Positions 1-7,834 of a stretch of DNA of 64,000 bases are shown here, piece after piece. The stretch is from JACVRW01 sp963820315 (GTDB lineage Bacteria; Actinomycetota; Thermoleophilia; Solirubrobacterales; Thermoleophilaceae). The position numbers and the translations under genes were made by a program. The notes beneath the pieces are model-generated. The model worked only from the letters and a program-made list of their open reading frames with translations, was not told the DNA's origin and did not search any database. How positions within the stretch are numbered: the first letter of the stretch is position 1; each line of letters opens with the position of its first letter. The stretch is taken from assembly GCA_963820315.1 (NCBI GenBank), contig CAWFZK010000046.1, forward strand, positions 62,001 through 126,000. The letters run 5' to 3'.

Positions 1-560
1 CCGCCGCCCTCGAGCCGCTCGAGTCCCGTGACCGCGACGCCGCGCTGCAGCTCGCAGCCCGCCAGCACGGCCTCGGTGGCGAACGCGAGCGGTGTCGTGA
101 ACGGGCAGATGATCCCCTCGTCGGGCACCTCGAGCGCGCCGAGCGCGCCCGCGCCCAGGTGCGGCTCGCGCCGGTAGAGCTCCTCCGCCGAGAGCTCGCG
201 GATCGGCTCGTAGCCGTTCGCGTGCGACTGCTCGACGATGCTCGGCAGCGAGCCGAGCTGCTCCTCGCTCCAGGCCACGAGCAGCGCCCCGGTCCGCTCG
301 ACGGGGATGCCGACCCGCTCCGCGTAGCGGCCGAGCTGCTCGTAGCCGCGCACGACGAGCTCGGATTCGAGCGTCCCCGGCTTCGCGTCGAAGCCCGTGT
401 GCAGCAGAGCGGTGTTCGCCTTGCTCGTGCCGGCGCCGACGTCGGGGCCCGCCTCGAGCAGCGTGACGCGCAGGTCGAAGAGCGTCAGCTCGCGGGCGAT
501 CGCGCAGCCGACAACGCCGCCGCCGGCTATCAGGACGTCGCAGTCGAACCCGCGCTCCAC
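1..560 (-). CDS. FAD-dependent oxidoreductase, DAO/GlpA-LhgO type (C-terminus outside window)
   Basis: The first 186 codons of a minus-strand gene are present; the rest runs off the left edge. A GTG start at 560 gives MERGFDCDVLIAGGGVVGC, a Rossmann dinucleotide-binding GxGxxG fold for FAD, followed by a GTSKANTALLHTGFDAKPGT block. That block is typical of the glycerol-3-phosphate dehydrogenase / L-2-hydroxyglutarate dehydrogenase branch of the DAO family. The expected role is flavin-linked oxidation of a small hydroxy acid or polyol phosphate at the cytoplasmic face of the membrane; the substrate cannot be read from this fragment. It starts 16 bases after the stop of the phenylalanine hydroxylase gene, on the same strand, so the two may be co-transcribed. 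Confidence 0.8.
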   Translation of the reverse strand, partial: MERGFDCDVLIAGGGVVGCAIARELTLFDLRVTLLEAGPDVGAGTSKANTALLHTGFDAKPGTLESELVVRGYEQLGRYAERVGIPVERTGALLVAWSEEQLGSLPSIVEQSHANGYEPIRELSAEELYRREPHLGAGALGALEVPDEGIICPFTTPLAFATEAVLAGCELQRGVAVTGLERLEGG

Positions 561-576
561 GCGCGGGAGTATCCCG

Positions 577-1476
577 TCAGGCCGTGGCCGCGCCCACCCG
601 CGCGCGCATCTCGTCGATCGAGTCGTCGGTGCAGGTGGCGAAGAAGCCTCCGACCACCTCGCGGACCTCGTCGAGCGACTCGGCCCGGTAGAGCACCGGC
701 TGGTACTGCGTGATGTCGTAGTCGGCGGTGCCCATCTCGATCAGGTCGATGGGGCGGTGCTCCATCGTGCGGAACTCGTCGATCTCTCCGTACGAGGAGA
801 GGATGCCGGCGCCATAGGCCCGCAGCTCGCCGTCCTCGACGACCACGCCGAACTCGACGCTGAACCAGAAGACGCGCGACAGGAAGCGCAGGTTCTCCTC
901 GTCGCGGAGGCGATGGGTCGCCTCGCCGGTCAGGCGGTGGAGCTCCGAGAAGGTGGGCGTGGCGAGCAGGTGCCCGTGGCCGATCACCTCGTGGATGATG
1001 TCCGGCTCGGGCGTGTAGAGCGGCTCGGCCGGATGGCGCACGTACTGGGTCGAGTGGAAGGTGAGCTCGGAGAGCGAGCCGTAGAAGTCGCGCAGCGGAA
1101 CGAGCCCCGCCGCCGGCACGTAGTGGAAGCCGGTGATCGGGCGCAGGTGCTCGCTCACGAGGTCGAGGCTGGGCACGCCGTCCGTCGGCAGGGCGAGCGC
1201 CTCCTTCGCCTCGAGGAACTCGCGGATCGCGAGCCGGTCGTGCTTGGGCGCGAGCTCGCGGCAGACCGTGCGCCACACCTCCTGCTCCTCGTCGCTGTAC
1301 TCGACGGGCGGTGCGGGCTCACCGGGCTTCCAGGCGAGCGCCAGGGCGGCGATGTCGTTGCGCCGCTCGCGGTAGACCGGGTCGTTCGCCCCCGGATGGT
1401 CGTGCGCGAGGTGAACCTCCACCTCGCCGTGCTCGCTCTGCGTGACCGGTGAGTAGAGCTGCCCTTCCTCGAACAT
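577..1476 (-). CDS. phhA: Phenylalanine-4-hydroxylase (biopterin-dependent aromatic amino acid hydroxylase)
   Basis: A 299-residue catalytic-domain enzyme that would convert phenylalanine to tyrosine using a pterin, O2 and non-heme iron. The iron ligands are visible: the two histidines in IIHEVIGHGHLL and the glutamate in FWFSVEFG. No N-terminal ACT regulatory domain is present, as is normal for bacterial forms. I chose the ATG at 1476 (MFEEGQLYSP); the frame stays open further upstream but would run into the divergent Lrp-family gene. The neighbouring Lrp regulator and the inverted repeat between the two genes suggest amino-acid-responsive control. Downstream is an FAD oxidoreductase. A monoamine oxidase at 3.6-4.9 kb and a PLP decarboxylase at 18-19.4 kb could act on related aromatic compounds, but that link is only inference. 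Confidence 0.92.
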   Translation of the reverse strand: MFEEGQLYSPVTQSEHGEVEVHLAHDHPGANDPVYRERRNDIAALALAWKPGEPAPPVEYSDEEQEVWRTVCRELAPKHDRLAIREFLEAKEALALPTDGVPSLDLVSEHLRPITGFHYVPAAGLVPLRDFYGSLSELTFHSTQYVRHPAEPLYTPEPDIIHEVIGHGHLLATPTFSELHRLTGEATHRLRDEENLRFLSRVFWFSVEFGVVVEDGELRAYGAGILSSYGEIDEFRTMEHRPIDLIEMGTADYDITQYQPVLYRAESLDEVREVVGGFFATCTDDSIDEMRARVGAATA

Positions 1477-1527
1477 GTCGCCGAGTGCACCACTTCCGGA
1501 ACCGGCTTTCAAGTCTGCACAGTGGAA

Positions 1528-1586
1528 CTGGTCAATCTGCCCATTTCCGTATGTGCGCCGCGCTACTATCTGTGCACTTTGACCAG
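1528..1586. promoter_or_regulatory. Inverted repeat between PAH and Lrp genes, candidate Lrp operator
   Basis: CTGGTCAA at 1528-1535 is matched by its reverse complement TTGACCAG at 1579-1586, start-to-start distance 51 bases, about five helical turns. The right arm contains the likely TTG start of the Lrp gene, so binding would block that gene and cover the promoter region of the divergent hydroxylase gene. A TACTAT hexamer at 1563-1568 could be a -10 element for the Lrp gene. The same arrangement, with a different 8-mer, occurs in front of the second Lrp gene at 19.4 kb. Confidence 0.45.
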
Positions 1587-2061
1587 TCCGATCGATGAGC
1601 TCGACGCCCGCCTGATAGCCGAGCTGCGCGAGAACCCGCGCCTGGGGCTGCTCGAGATAAGCCGCCGGCTGGGCGTCGCGCGCGGCACCGTGCAGGCCCG
1701 GCTCTCCAAGCTCGAGGCGCGTGGCGTGATCACCGGCTTCGGCCCCGAGATCGACCCGCACGAGCTCGGCCACCGGCTCGAGGCGTTCGTGCTGCTCGAG
1801 CTGACCCAGGGCCGGCTCGCCGAGGCGGTCGCGGCGCTCGAGGCGGTGCCGGAGGTGCTCGAGACCGATGCGGTGAGCGGGCCCCAGGACCTGATCTGCC
1901 GCGTCGCGGCCCGCGACACCGAGCACCTCCAGGAGATCGTCAACCGCCTGCTCGCCACGGACGCAATTCGCCACACCACGAGCTACGTCGTGCTCAGCCG
2001 GCCAATCCGCCCGCGCGTGCAGCCGCTCGTCGACGCCGTCGGCTCAGGCGTGCAGGTGTAG
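1579..2061 (+). CDS. Lrp/AsnC family transcriptional regulator
   Basis: About 160 residues: N-terminal winged helix (SPIDELDARLIAELRENPR, then LLEISRRLGVARGTVQARL recognition helix region) followed by an RAM/AsnC ligand-binding domain (LEAFVLLELTQGRLAEAVAAL). The frame is open from an ATG at 1522, which would give 179 residues, but family members normally begin a few residues before the DELD block. I therefore prefer the TTG at 1579, which sits inside one arm of an inverted repeat. It is divergent from phenylalanine hydroxylase and probably controls it in response to an aromatic amino acid. It ends 18 bases inside the convergent XRE-cupin gene. Confidence 0.85.
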   Translation: MTSPIDELDARLIAELRENPRLGLLEISRRLGVARGTVQARLSKLEARGVITGFGPEIDPHELGHRLEAFVLLELTQGRLAEAVAALEAVPEVLETDAVSGPQDLICRVAARDTEHLQEIVNRLLATDAIRHTTSYVVLSRPIRPRVQPLVDAVGSGVQV

Positions 2062-2610
2062 CCGCTCGCCCTGCGGCCCGACGATCATGATCAGCTCCAC
2101 CGGTCCGTCGGCGGCGCCGAACCAGTGCGGTGTCCAGGTGCTGAATTCGACGGCGTCGCCCGGCTCGATCGTGAGGTCCTGCTCACCGAGCAGCAGCCGC
2201 AGCCGGCCGCTCAGCACGTAGAGCCAGTCGCTCCCCTCGTGCACCGGCAGCTGCCGCGGCGGTTTCCGGCGGCGCTCCGAGATGTGGATCTTGTAGGCGC
2301 GCAGCCCGCCGGCCCCGCTGCGCGTGAGCGGCCACATCGTCAGGCCGTTGTGGGTCCGCGGGCGACTGCGGATGCGCGGGTCCTCCGGAGGCCGGGTGCC
2401 GAGCAGCTCGTCGGTGCTCGCGCCGAGCGCCGCCGCAAGCGCGGGGATGTGGTCGAGCGCAAGCCGGCGCTTGCCCGACTCGAGCCGGCTGAGCGTGGAG
2501 ACGTCGATGCTCGCGGCCTCGGCCACCTGCTGCAGGGTCAGGCCGCGCTGGGCGCGCAGCTCGCGCAGCCGCTGACGGACGCGAGTGTCGAATGACTCGT
2601 TTGCCTGCAT
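2044..2610 (-). CDS. XRE-family regulator with C-terminal cupin domain
   Basis: A 188-residue protein from the ATG at 2610 (MQANESFDTRVRQRLRELR). Residues about 10-65 form a Cro/C1-type helix-turn-helix (GLTLQQVAEAASIDVSTLS, RLESGKRRLA). Residues about 110-185 form a small cupin barrel (LPVHEGSDWLYVLSGRLRLL, EPGDAVEFSTWTPHWFGA) expected to sense a small molecule. Proteins of this layout usually repress a neighbouring enzyme or transport gene. The thioredoxin-reductase-like gene starts 47 bases away in the opposite direction and is the likely target. An in-frame ATG six codons upstream (2628) is an alternative start but would overlap the candidate operator. Confidence 0.88.
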   Translation of the reverse strand: MQANESFDTRVRQRLRELRAQRGLTLQQVAEAASIDVSTLSRLESGKRRLALDHIPALAAALGASTDELLGTRPPEDPRIRSRPRTHNGLTMWPLTRSGAGGLRAYKIHISERRRKPPRQLPVHEGSDWLYVLSGRLRLLLGEQDLTIEPGDAVEFSTWTPHWFGAADGPVELIMIVGPQGERLHLHA

Positions 2611-2629
2611 GGCAACAAAGCTTGGCAAA
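2600..2629. promoter_or_regulatory. Short inverted repeat at the XRE-cupin / reductase divergent promoter
   Basis: TTTGCC at 2600-2605 and GGCAAA at 2624-2629 form an inverted repeat in the 47-base gap between the two divergent genes, overlapping the start of the regulator gene. This is the expected position for an autoregulatory operator. The arms are short, so chance is possible. Confidence 0.3.
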
Positions 2630-2657
2630 CCAGCCCTGGCTGCGCCACCCTCCGGTC

Positions 2658-3626
2658 ATGAACACGAATTGGGAGTGCATCGTTGTCGGAGCCGGTGCGG
2701 CGGGCCTGAGCGCCGCCCTGGTGTTGGGCCGCGCCCGCCGGCGGACGCTCGTCATCGACGCCGGCGAGCAGAGCAACCGCGCCGCTCACGGGATCGGCGG
2801 CCTGCTGGGCCAGGACGGCCGGCCGCCGGATGCGTTCTATGCCGCGGGGCGCGAGGAGCTCGCCGCCTATCCCGCGGTCGAGCTGCGCTCCGGTGAGGTG
2901 GTCGGCGCCGAGCGCAACGGCGAGGGCATCGTGCTCGAGCTCGCGAGCGGGGAGCGCGAGACGGCGCAGCGGGTGCTGCTCGCGACCGGCATGGACTATC
3001 GGCGCCCCCAGCTCGCGGGCGTCGAGGAGCGCTGGGGCGGCTCCGTGTTCCACTGCCCCTTCTGCCATGGCTGGGAGGTCCGCGAGCGCGCGCTGGGAGT
3101 GCTCGACCGGGGCGCCGACGGCGTGCGGCGGGTGCTGCTGCTGCGAGCGTGGAGCGACGACGTGACGCTGTACAGCAACGGTCCGGCCGAGCTCGATGCG
3201 GACGAGGCGGCCCTGCTGAGCGCAGTGGGAGTCGAGGTCGACGAGCGCCCGGTGGCCGAGCTACGCGGCCCTGGCGACGAGCTGAGCGCTGTGGTCTTCA
3301 CGGACGGCAGCGAGCGCAGCTGCGGCGGGCTGCTCGTGCCGATCACCCTCCATCAGCGCACGCCGCTCGCCGAGCAGCTCGGCGCGGAGCTCGTGAGCAA
3401 GGCCCCCTTGGTGGCCGACGCCGTCCAGGTGGACGAGCGCTTTCACTCGAGCGTCGCGGGCGTCTCCGCCGCGGGCGATGCGAGCGGGCAGATGCAGTCC
3501 GTGGCGAACGCCATCGCCGCCGGTTCGACCGCGGCGGCGATGATCGTCCACGGCTTGATGGACGGCTACGCGGAGAGCGCCGCCCGAGCAGCGCCGCGCC
3601 CCGTGCGCACGGCGCCCTCCATGTAG
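2658..3626 (+). CDS. NAD(P)/FAD-dependent oxidoreductase, thioredoxin reductase-like
   Basis: A 322-residue flavoprotein. The FAD-binding GxGxxG lies at residues 9-15 (VVGAGAAGLSAALVLGR) and a CxxC redox motif appears as HCPFCHGWE near residue 135, the place of the active-site disulfide in thioredoxin reductases. A C-terminal FAD signature is present (AGVSAAGDASG). The second nucleotide-binding GxGxxG is poorly conserved, as in many ferredoxin/flavin- or bacillithiol-type relatives, so the electron donor is uncertain. The ATG at 2658 was chosen because it directly precedes the dinucleotide fold. It is divergent from the XRE-cupin gene and overlaps the convergent amine oxidase gene by 61 bases at its 3' end. 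Confidence 0.85.
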   Translation: MNTNWECIVVGAGAAGLSAALVLGRARRRTLVIDAGEQSNRAAHGIGGLLGQDGRPPDAFYAAGREELAAYPAVELRSGEVVGAERNGEGIVLELASGERETAQRVLLATGMDYRRPQLAGVEERWGGSVFHCPFCHGWEVRERALGVLDRGADGVRRVLLLRAWSDDVTLYSNGPAELDADEAALLSAVGVEVDERPVAELRGPGDELSAVVFTDGSERSCGGLLVPITLHQRTPLAEQLGAELVSKAPLVADAVQVDERFHSSVAGVSAAGDASGQMQSVANAIAAGSTAAAMIVHGLMDGYAESAARAAPRPVRTAPSM

Positions 3627-4870
3627 CCGCAGACCCACTGGTCCGAGCCGCACACGTAGAAGGGCGGCTCGTGCTTGCCGTGCAACGGCCCGACGGCCAT
3701 CACGTCGCCCGGGCGCCAGGAGGTGATGTAGCCCTCGGTCCAGGGGTCGACGCCCCAGCGCCGGAACCAGATGCCGAGCAGGTCGCGTGAGCGCTCCCCG
3801 AACGCCTGCACCATCTCCTCGACCATCTCGCCCTCGATCTGGGCGGGCGAGGTGGCGAGGAAGGCAGCCAGCCGCTCGGGCGGCACGAGCGCGGACATGA
3901 TCCCCTCGCGCTGCACCCAGGTGCCGCCGAGCACGCCGGTCTCCCAGTAGGCGTCGCCGTTCTGCCCCTGCTCCTCCCAGAACGACGTCTCGTATGCGAA
4001 CACGACCTTGGCGGCCAGGGCGTGGCGCTGGCGGTCGAGCGAGGCGCGGCGCTCGTCCGACACCCCTTCGATCGCGACGCGGCGGAGCGGCCCGACCGGG
4101 ATCGCGCTCACCACCGCCTCGGACTCGAAGTGCTCGCCGGTCCAGGTGCTGACCGCGCAGCCCGAGCGAGCGACCTTCACGTGCGTGACCGGCGTGGCGT
4201 AGCGGACGCGGTGCCCGAGCTCCTCGGCCATGCGCAGCGCCACCGTCGCCGAGCCCTCGGCCACGCGCTCGCACTCCCAGACGTCGTACGAGTAGAAGCC
4301 GGGCGCGCCGGCCGCAGCCTCCTTGCGCAGGTCGGACAGAAGCGAGGTGCGCTCGACCGACTCGGCCGACAGGGCAAGCATGGAGAGGTCGCGGGAGCGC
4401 ACCACGTTCGGCGGCGCGCCGCGCTCACGCAGCCAGTCGCCGACCGACAGCCGGTCGAGCCGCGCGGCCTCGGGGTGCGACCAGGGGTCGTCGGGATCGA
4501 CGCTCGCGGCGAGCTCCCCGAACTCACGGTCGAGGCGCGCGTACTCCTCACGCTCGGCGTCGCTCATCCATGGGCCCACCGAGATCCGGTCGGCCAGGAC
4601 CCACGTCTCCTCCCCCGGCAGGTCCGGGAAGGCCGGGACGAGCGTGAGGCCGAGCTCCTCGACGAGGCCGTAGTAGGCGGTCTGGTGCGGGCCGACCACC
4701 TCGCCGCCGAGCTGGACGAGCCGGCCGTCCGCGAGCGAGGTCTGCTCGACGCGCCCGCCCGGGCGGTTGCGCGCCTCGAGCACCACCACGTCGGCGCCGC
4801 CCGCTGCGAGATCGCGCGCCGCGCTCAGACCCGCGAGCCCGGCGCCGAGGACGACGACGTCGTATCGCAT
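3566..4870 (-). CDS. Flavin monoamine oxidase family protein
   Basis: A 434-residue flavin amine oxidase. The N-terminus MRYDVVVLGAGLAGLSAARD is the FAD-binding fold, followed by LEARNRPGGRVEQ, the conserved GG-R block of the monoamine oxidase / polyamine oxidase family. The C-terminal FAD-contact region is FYVCGSDQWVCGYMEGAVRTG, matching the GxxxxxYxEGAxxSG region of the family. It would oxidise a primary or secondary amine to an aldehyde or imine, giving ammonia and hydrogen peroxide. It is followed nine bases upstream by the YcaQ-like gene on the same strand. The ATG at 4870 is the only sensible start. Confidence 0.9.
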   Translation of the reverse strand: MRYDVVVLGAGLAGLSAARDLAAGGADVVVLEARNRPGGRVEQTSLADGRLVQLGGEVVGPHQTAYYGLVEELGLTLVPAFPDLPGEETWVLADRISVGPWMSDAEREEYARLDREFGELAASVDPDDPWSHPEAARLDRLSVGDWLRERGAPPNVVRSRDLSMLALSAESVERTSLLSDLRKEAAAGAPGFYSYDVWECERVAEGSATVALRMAEELGHRVRYATPVTHVKVARSGCAVSTWTGEHFESEAVVSAIPVGPLRRVAIEGVSDERRASLDRQRHALAAKVVFAYETSFWEEQGQNGDAYWETGVLGGTWVQREGIMSALVPPERLAAFLATSPAQIEGEMVEEMVQAFGERSRDLLGIWFRRWGVDPWTEGYITSWRPGDVMAVGPLHGKHEPPFYVCGSDQWVCGYMEGAVRTGRGAARAALSA

Positions 4871-4879
4871 CGGCGCAGC

Positions 4880-5926
4880 CTAACCGTGGAACTCGGCGAG
4901 CCGCTCGGCCTCGGCGGCGAGCTCGCGGCGCCTGGCGGCGTCGAGCTTCGCGAACGGATCCGTCCTGACGCGATCGCCGTCGAGCTTCCACGTGCCGGCG
5001 ACCTCGCCGTCCACGAGGAAGGTGCCGATCGACTGCGGCATCTTCGTGTTGAAGATCCGCGGCCGGTGCTCCTCGGGCAGGATCCCGCTGCGGCGCGCGT
5101 GGACGAGCAGGGATGCGTCCCAGGTCGGCAGGAAACGGACCGGGGCGGGCGTCTCCGGATCCGGGAGCGGCGCCCGCGGCAGGTCGACGAGCTGCGCGCC
5201 GTCCTCGCTCCTGAACCGTCGTGTTGCGACCCGCTCCAGATGCGGCTCGACGAGCGCGACCGGCAGCCCGGCCCAGTCGGCGACCTCGTTGCGGGTCGCC
5301 GGCCCGAACCCGCCCAGTCGCCGGCGCACCAGCAGCTCGATGCCCTGCTCCTCCGTGAGCCCCGGGGGCGGCGGGCCGACCCAGTCCTCGGCCGCCGCGT
5401 AGAGGTCGGCGCGGCGGCGCTCCCAGGTGCCCGCCGGCGGCACTCGCACGAGATCGAGCTCCATCCCGACGGCGCGCGCGCCGTCCTTGCCGAGCAGCTG
5501 CTCGATCTCCTTGCGCTGAAGCGAGCCGCCGTCGAACGCGCGTCGCAGCTTGCGCGCAGCGGCCGCGAGCTGCCGCCGCGGCATCCGGTAGGTCGCGACG
5601 CGCATGGTCCATTCGGCCCGCGAGCGCTTGACGCCGAGCTCGAGCGGCCAGTAGTCGGCGCGCGAGACGAGGTGGATCGTGGCGCGCATCAGCGTCGCCT
5701 GCACGACGCTGCGCCGCTCGAGCGCCCGCGTGAGGCTGTCGCGCTCGAACGTGTCGAGGCGCGACCACAGCCCGACGTACATGGACGGCGCGTACTGCGC
5801 CTGCAGCCCGCCCATGCGCTCGAGCGCCCGCGGCAGTGGCGTGCGCGCGCGCTCGAGCAGGAGCTGCCTGGCGAGCAGTGCCCGGTTCAGCTCACGGGCT
5901 GTGAGGACGCGCTCGGCGGCGGGCAC
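4880..5926 (-). CDS. Winged-helix DNA-binding protein, YcaQ/AlkX DNA glycosylase-like (HTH_42)
   Basis: A 348-residue protein of the winged helix DNA-binding domain family (DUF1006/HTH_42), related to the interstrand-crosslink DNA glycosylases YcaQ and AlkX. Characteristic features are the N-terminal RELNRALLARQLLLERA helix and the LERMGGLQAQYAPSMYVGLW block, which family members share. The QAQ residues in that block match the QxQ catalytic/DNA contact motif of the glycosylases, so repair activity is plausible but not certain. The next gene, nine bases away on the same strand, encodes an alkyl-guanine repair protein, which supports a DNA-repair role for the pair. Confidence 0.8.
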   Translation of the reverse strand: MPAAERVLTARELNRALLARQLLLERARTPLPRALERMGGLQAQYAPSMYVGLWSRLDTFERDSLTRALERRSVVQATLMRATIHLVSRADYWPLELGVKRSRAEWTMRVATYRMPRRQLAAAARKLRRAFDGGSLQRKEIEQLLGKDGARAVGMELDLVRVPPAGTWERRRADLYAAAEDWVGPPPPGLTEEQGIELLVRRRLGGFGPATRNEVADWAGLPVALVEPHLERVATRRFRSEDGAQLVDLPRAPLPDPETPAPVRFLPTWDASLLVHARRSGILPEEHRPRIFNTKMPQSIGTFLVDGEVAGTWKLDGDRVRTDPFAKLDAARRRELAAEAERLAEFHG

Positions 5927-5935
5927 GCCGCCAAG

Positions 5936-6652
5936 CTACACAGCGAGCAGCGCGCCCTCCAGGACGAGCAGCTCGCGCTTGCGCTCGAGCCCGCCGCCGT
6001 AGCCGGTGAGCTTTCCGCCGGCTCCGATCACGCGGTGGCAGGGCACCACGATCGCGATCGGGTTGCGCCCGTTCGCGGCGCCGACCGCCCGCGCGCGGCC
6101 CGGCTTGCCGATCCGGTCGGCGATCTCGCCGTAGGTCGTGGTCGTCCCGTACGGGATGCCCTCGAGCTCCCGCCAGACGAGCCGGTCGAACTGGGCGCCC
6201 TCGAGCCGCATCGGGAAGTCGAAGCTCTCGCGCTCGCCCGCGAAGTACTCGTCGAGCTGAGTCCGCTCGCGCGTGAAGCGTTCGTCGTCGCGCATCCACT
6301 CGGCCGGCACGCGGCCGCGCTTGAAGCCGAGCCCGGTGAGCGCGTCCGCGTCACCGCTGAGGAGCAGCGGTCCGACCGGCGAGTCGTACTCGCTGAACAG
6401 CGTCGCCTGCTGCTTCCAGCGCGCGTAGGACGCGGGCATGCAGTTCGCGCAGGGCCGGTAGCCGGCGGCGATGGCGGTCTCCTCATCGGCGAAGAACACA
6501 CGCTGGGACACGTAGTGCCCCTTCGCGATCCAGCGCTGGGCGCCCTCGCAGTCGAGCGTGCCGTAGACGCGGTTGCCGCGGTGGCCGCCGAGCGTGCCGG
6601 GCGTCTTGCTCTCGTAGGTCTGGCCCTCGGAGTCGATGAGCTTGTAGGTCAT
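5936..6652 (-). CDS. Ada-type metal-binding domain fused to methylated-DNA-protein cysteine methyltransferase
   Basis: A 238-residue protein. The first 80 residues contain an Ada-like zinc-binding module with LDCEGA and RPCANCMP cysteines; residues about 150-238 are the O6-alkylguanine-DNA alkyltransferase domain with the suicide-cysteine motif PCHRVI and the DNA-binding helix region PYGTTTTYGEIADRIG. It would remove methyl groups from O6-methylguanine by irreversible self-alkylation. Unlike full Ada it lacks an AraC-type HTH between the two parts. Its ATG overlaps the TGA of the DUF3037 gene (ATGA), so the two are translationally coupled. Confidence 0.9.
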   Translation of the reverse strand: MTYKLIDSEGQTYESKTPGTLGGHRGNRVYGTLDCEGAQRWIAKGHYVSQRVFFADEETAIAAGYRPCANCMPASYARWKQQATLFSEYDSPVGPLLLSGDADALTGLGFKRGRVPAEWMRDDERFTRERTQLDEYFAGERESFDFPMRLEGAQFDRLVWRELEGIPYGTTTTYGEIADRIGKPGRARAVGAANGRNPIAIVVPCHRVIGAGGKLTGYGGGLERKRELLVLEGALLAV

Positions 6653-7089
6653 GCCTGGGAAACGCCGCGCTCGCCCTGGCTGTGAGATGGAGAGCTGACG
6701 ACGAGCGTCTGGAACAGGTGCTCGAGCGTCGCGGGCGGGTCGGACGTCAGGCCGGTGTGCACCGTCGAGGGCTGGATCATGGTCGAGGACGGCGCGACGA
6801 TCCAGCCGAAGCGCTCCGAGGGCTCGAGCGCCGCGAGCGCGCCGGCGTCCTGGTCTCCCGCCGCCACCCGGGCGAGCGCCTCCAGGTGCGCGCGCAGCGG
6901 GGCCGGGTCGATCCCGGGCGCGAGCGCGTGAAGACGTGCCTCGTCGAGCTCGGTGCGCACGGCCAGGTAGCCGTACTCGCGACAGAAGAGGACGACTCCG
7001 GCGTTCAGGCGCTCGCCGCGCTCTACGTGCGGGACGACCCGCAGCAGCGCGTACGAGAACGGGCGCTGGCCGATGTCAGCGGCGGGCAC
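6649..7089 (-). CDS. DUF3037 protein, partner of HipA-like kinase
   Basis: A 146-residue DUF3037 protein from the GTG at 7089. The family signature is at the N-terminus: FSYALLRVVPHVERGERLNAGVVLFC. Its function is unknown. It overlaps the upstream HipA-like gene by 14 bases and the downstream repair gene by four, so all three are probably translated from one message. DUF3037 genes are commonly found beside HipA-like kinase genes, which suggests a two-protein unit. The frame is open further upstream but that part is antisense-like sequence inside the kinase gene. Confidence 0.82.
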   Translation of the reverse strand: MPAADIGQRPFSYALLRVVPHVERGERLNAGVVLFCREYGYLAVRTELDEARLHALAPGIDPAPLRAHLEALARVAAGDQDAGALAALEPSERFGWIVAPSSTMIQPSTVHTGLTSDPPATLEHLFQTLVVSSPSHSQGERGVSQA

Positions 7090-7834
7090 GCTCCGCCTCC
7101 TCCACGAAGCTGCGCGGGGCAGCGAGCCGCCGCTCCAGGAACGTGCCCAGCCCGGCGCGCGCCGCGTCCGGATCCGAGCCGAGCCAGTCGTCGGGAACGA
7201 GCGCAGCAGAGCCCTCGACCGCCGCCAGTGCGCGCTCGGCGAGCCGCTCGTCCGCCTCACCAAGCGGGCCCGCGACCGGCAGCAGCACGTGGTCAGCCAG
7301 CATCGGCACCGGCTCGGCGGCGGTCTCGGCGAGCGGCCGGTCGCCGTGCTGGCGGAAGAAGGCGGCACCGTGATCGATCAGCCAGGTGCGCCCGTGCCAT
7401 ACGAGCAGGTTCGGGTTGCGATACGTGCGGTCGATGTTCGTCACGAGCGCGTCGAACCACACCACATCGGCGCCGAAGGCGGGATCGAGGGACGGCTCGG
7501 CCGGCAGCGCGAACGTCAGCGCGCCGGGCAGGAAGTCCATGCCGAGGTTCGCGCCCGGGCTCGCCTCGAGCAGCTCCTGGATCTCCGGGTCCGGCTCCGC
7601 GTGGCCGACCTCCGGCGCGACGTCCACGACCACGAGCTCGGGAACCGGCAGGCCGAGCGCCCGGGCGAGCTCGCCGGCCAGCACCTCGGCGACGAGCGCG
7701 GCCTCGCCCTGGCCCGCGCCCCGGAACTTCGTCACGTAGAGGCCGTCGTCGTCGGCCTCCATCAGGCCCGGCAGCGAGCCTCCCTCGCGCAGCGCCTCGA
7801 CGTAGCGCGTGGCGACCACGCGGCGCAGCGCCAC
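7076..7834 (-). CDS. HipA-like kinase family protein
   Basis: A 252-residue HipA-related protein from a GTG at 7834 that shares one base with the TAG stop of the upstream gene (TAGTG). Recognisable parts are the ATP-loop-like DDDGLYVTKFRGAGQGEAAL at residues 25-45, the kinase catalytic-loop equivalent LVTNIDRTYRNPNLL and the metal-binding LIDHGAAFF. It lacks the N-terminal HipA_N-like domain and has no HipB-type HTH antitoxin next to it; instead the DUF3037 protein follows with a 14-base overlap. It may be a toxin-like or regulatory kinase; target unknown. Confidence 0.78.
   Translation of the reverse strand: MALRRVVATRYVEALREGGSLPGLMEADDDGLYVTKFRGAGQGEAALVAEVLAGELARALGLPVPELVVVDVAPEVGHAEPDPEIQELLEASPGANLGMDFLPGALTFALPAEPSLDPAFGADVVWFDALVTNIDRTYRNPNLLVWHGRTWLIDHGAAFFRQHGDRPLAETAAEPVPMLADHVLLPVAGPLGEADERLAERALAAVEGSAALVPDDWLGSDPDAARAGLGTFLERRLAAPRSFVEEAERARR

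Noticed and set aside
4022..6685. 887-codon open frame on the plus strand
   Set aside because: It lies antisense to the amine oxidase, YcaQ-like and Ada/Ogt genes, which all have clear motifs; its translation is low-complexity and typical of chance frames opposite GC-rich genes.
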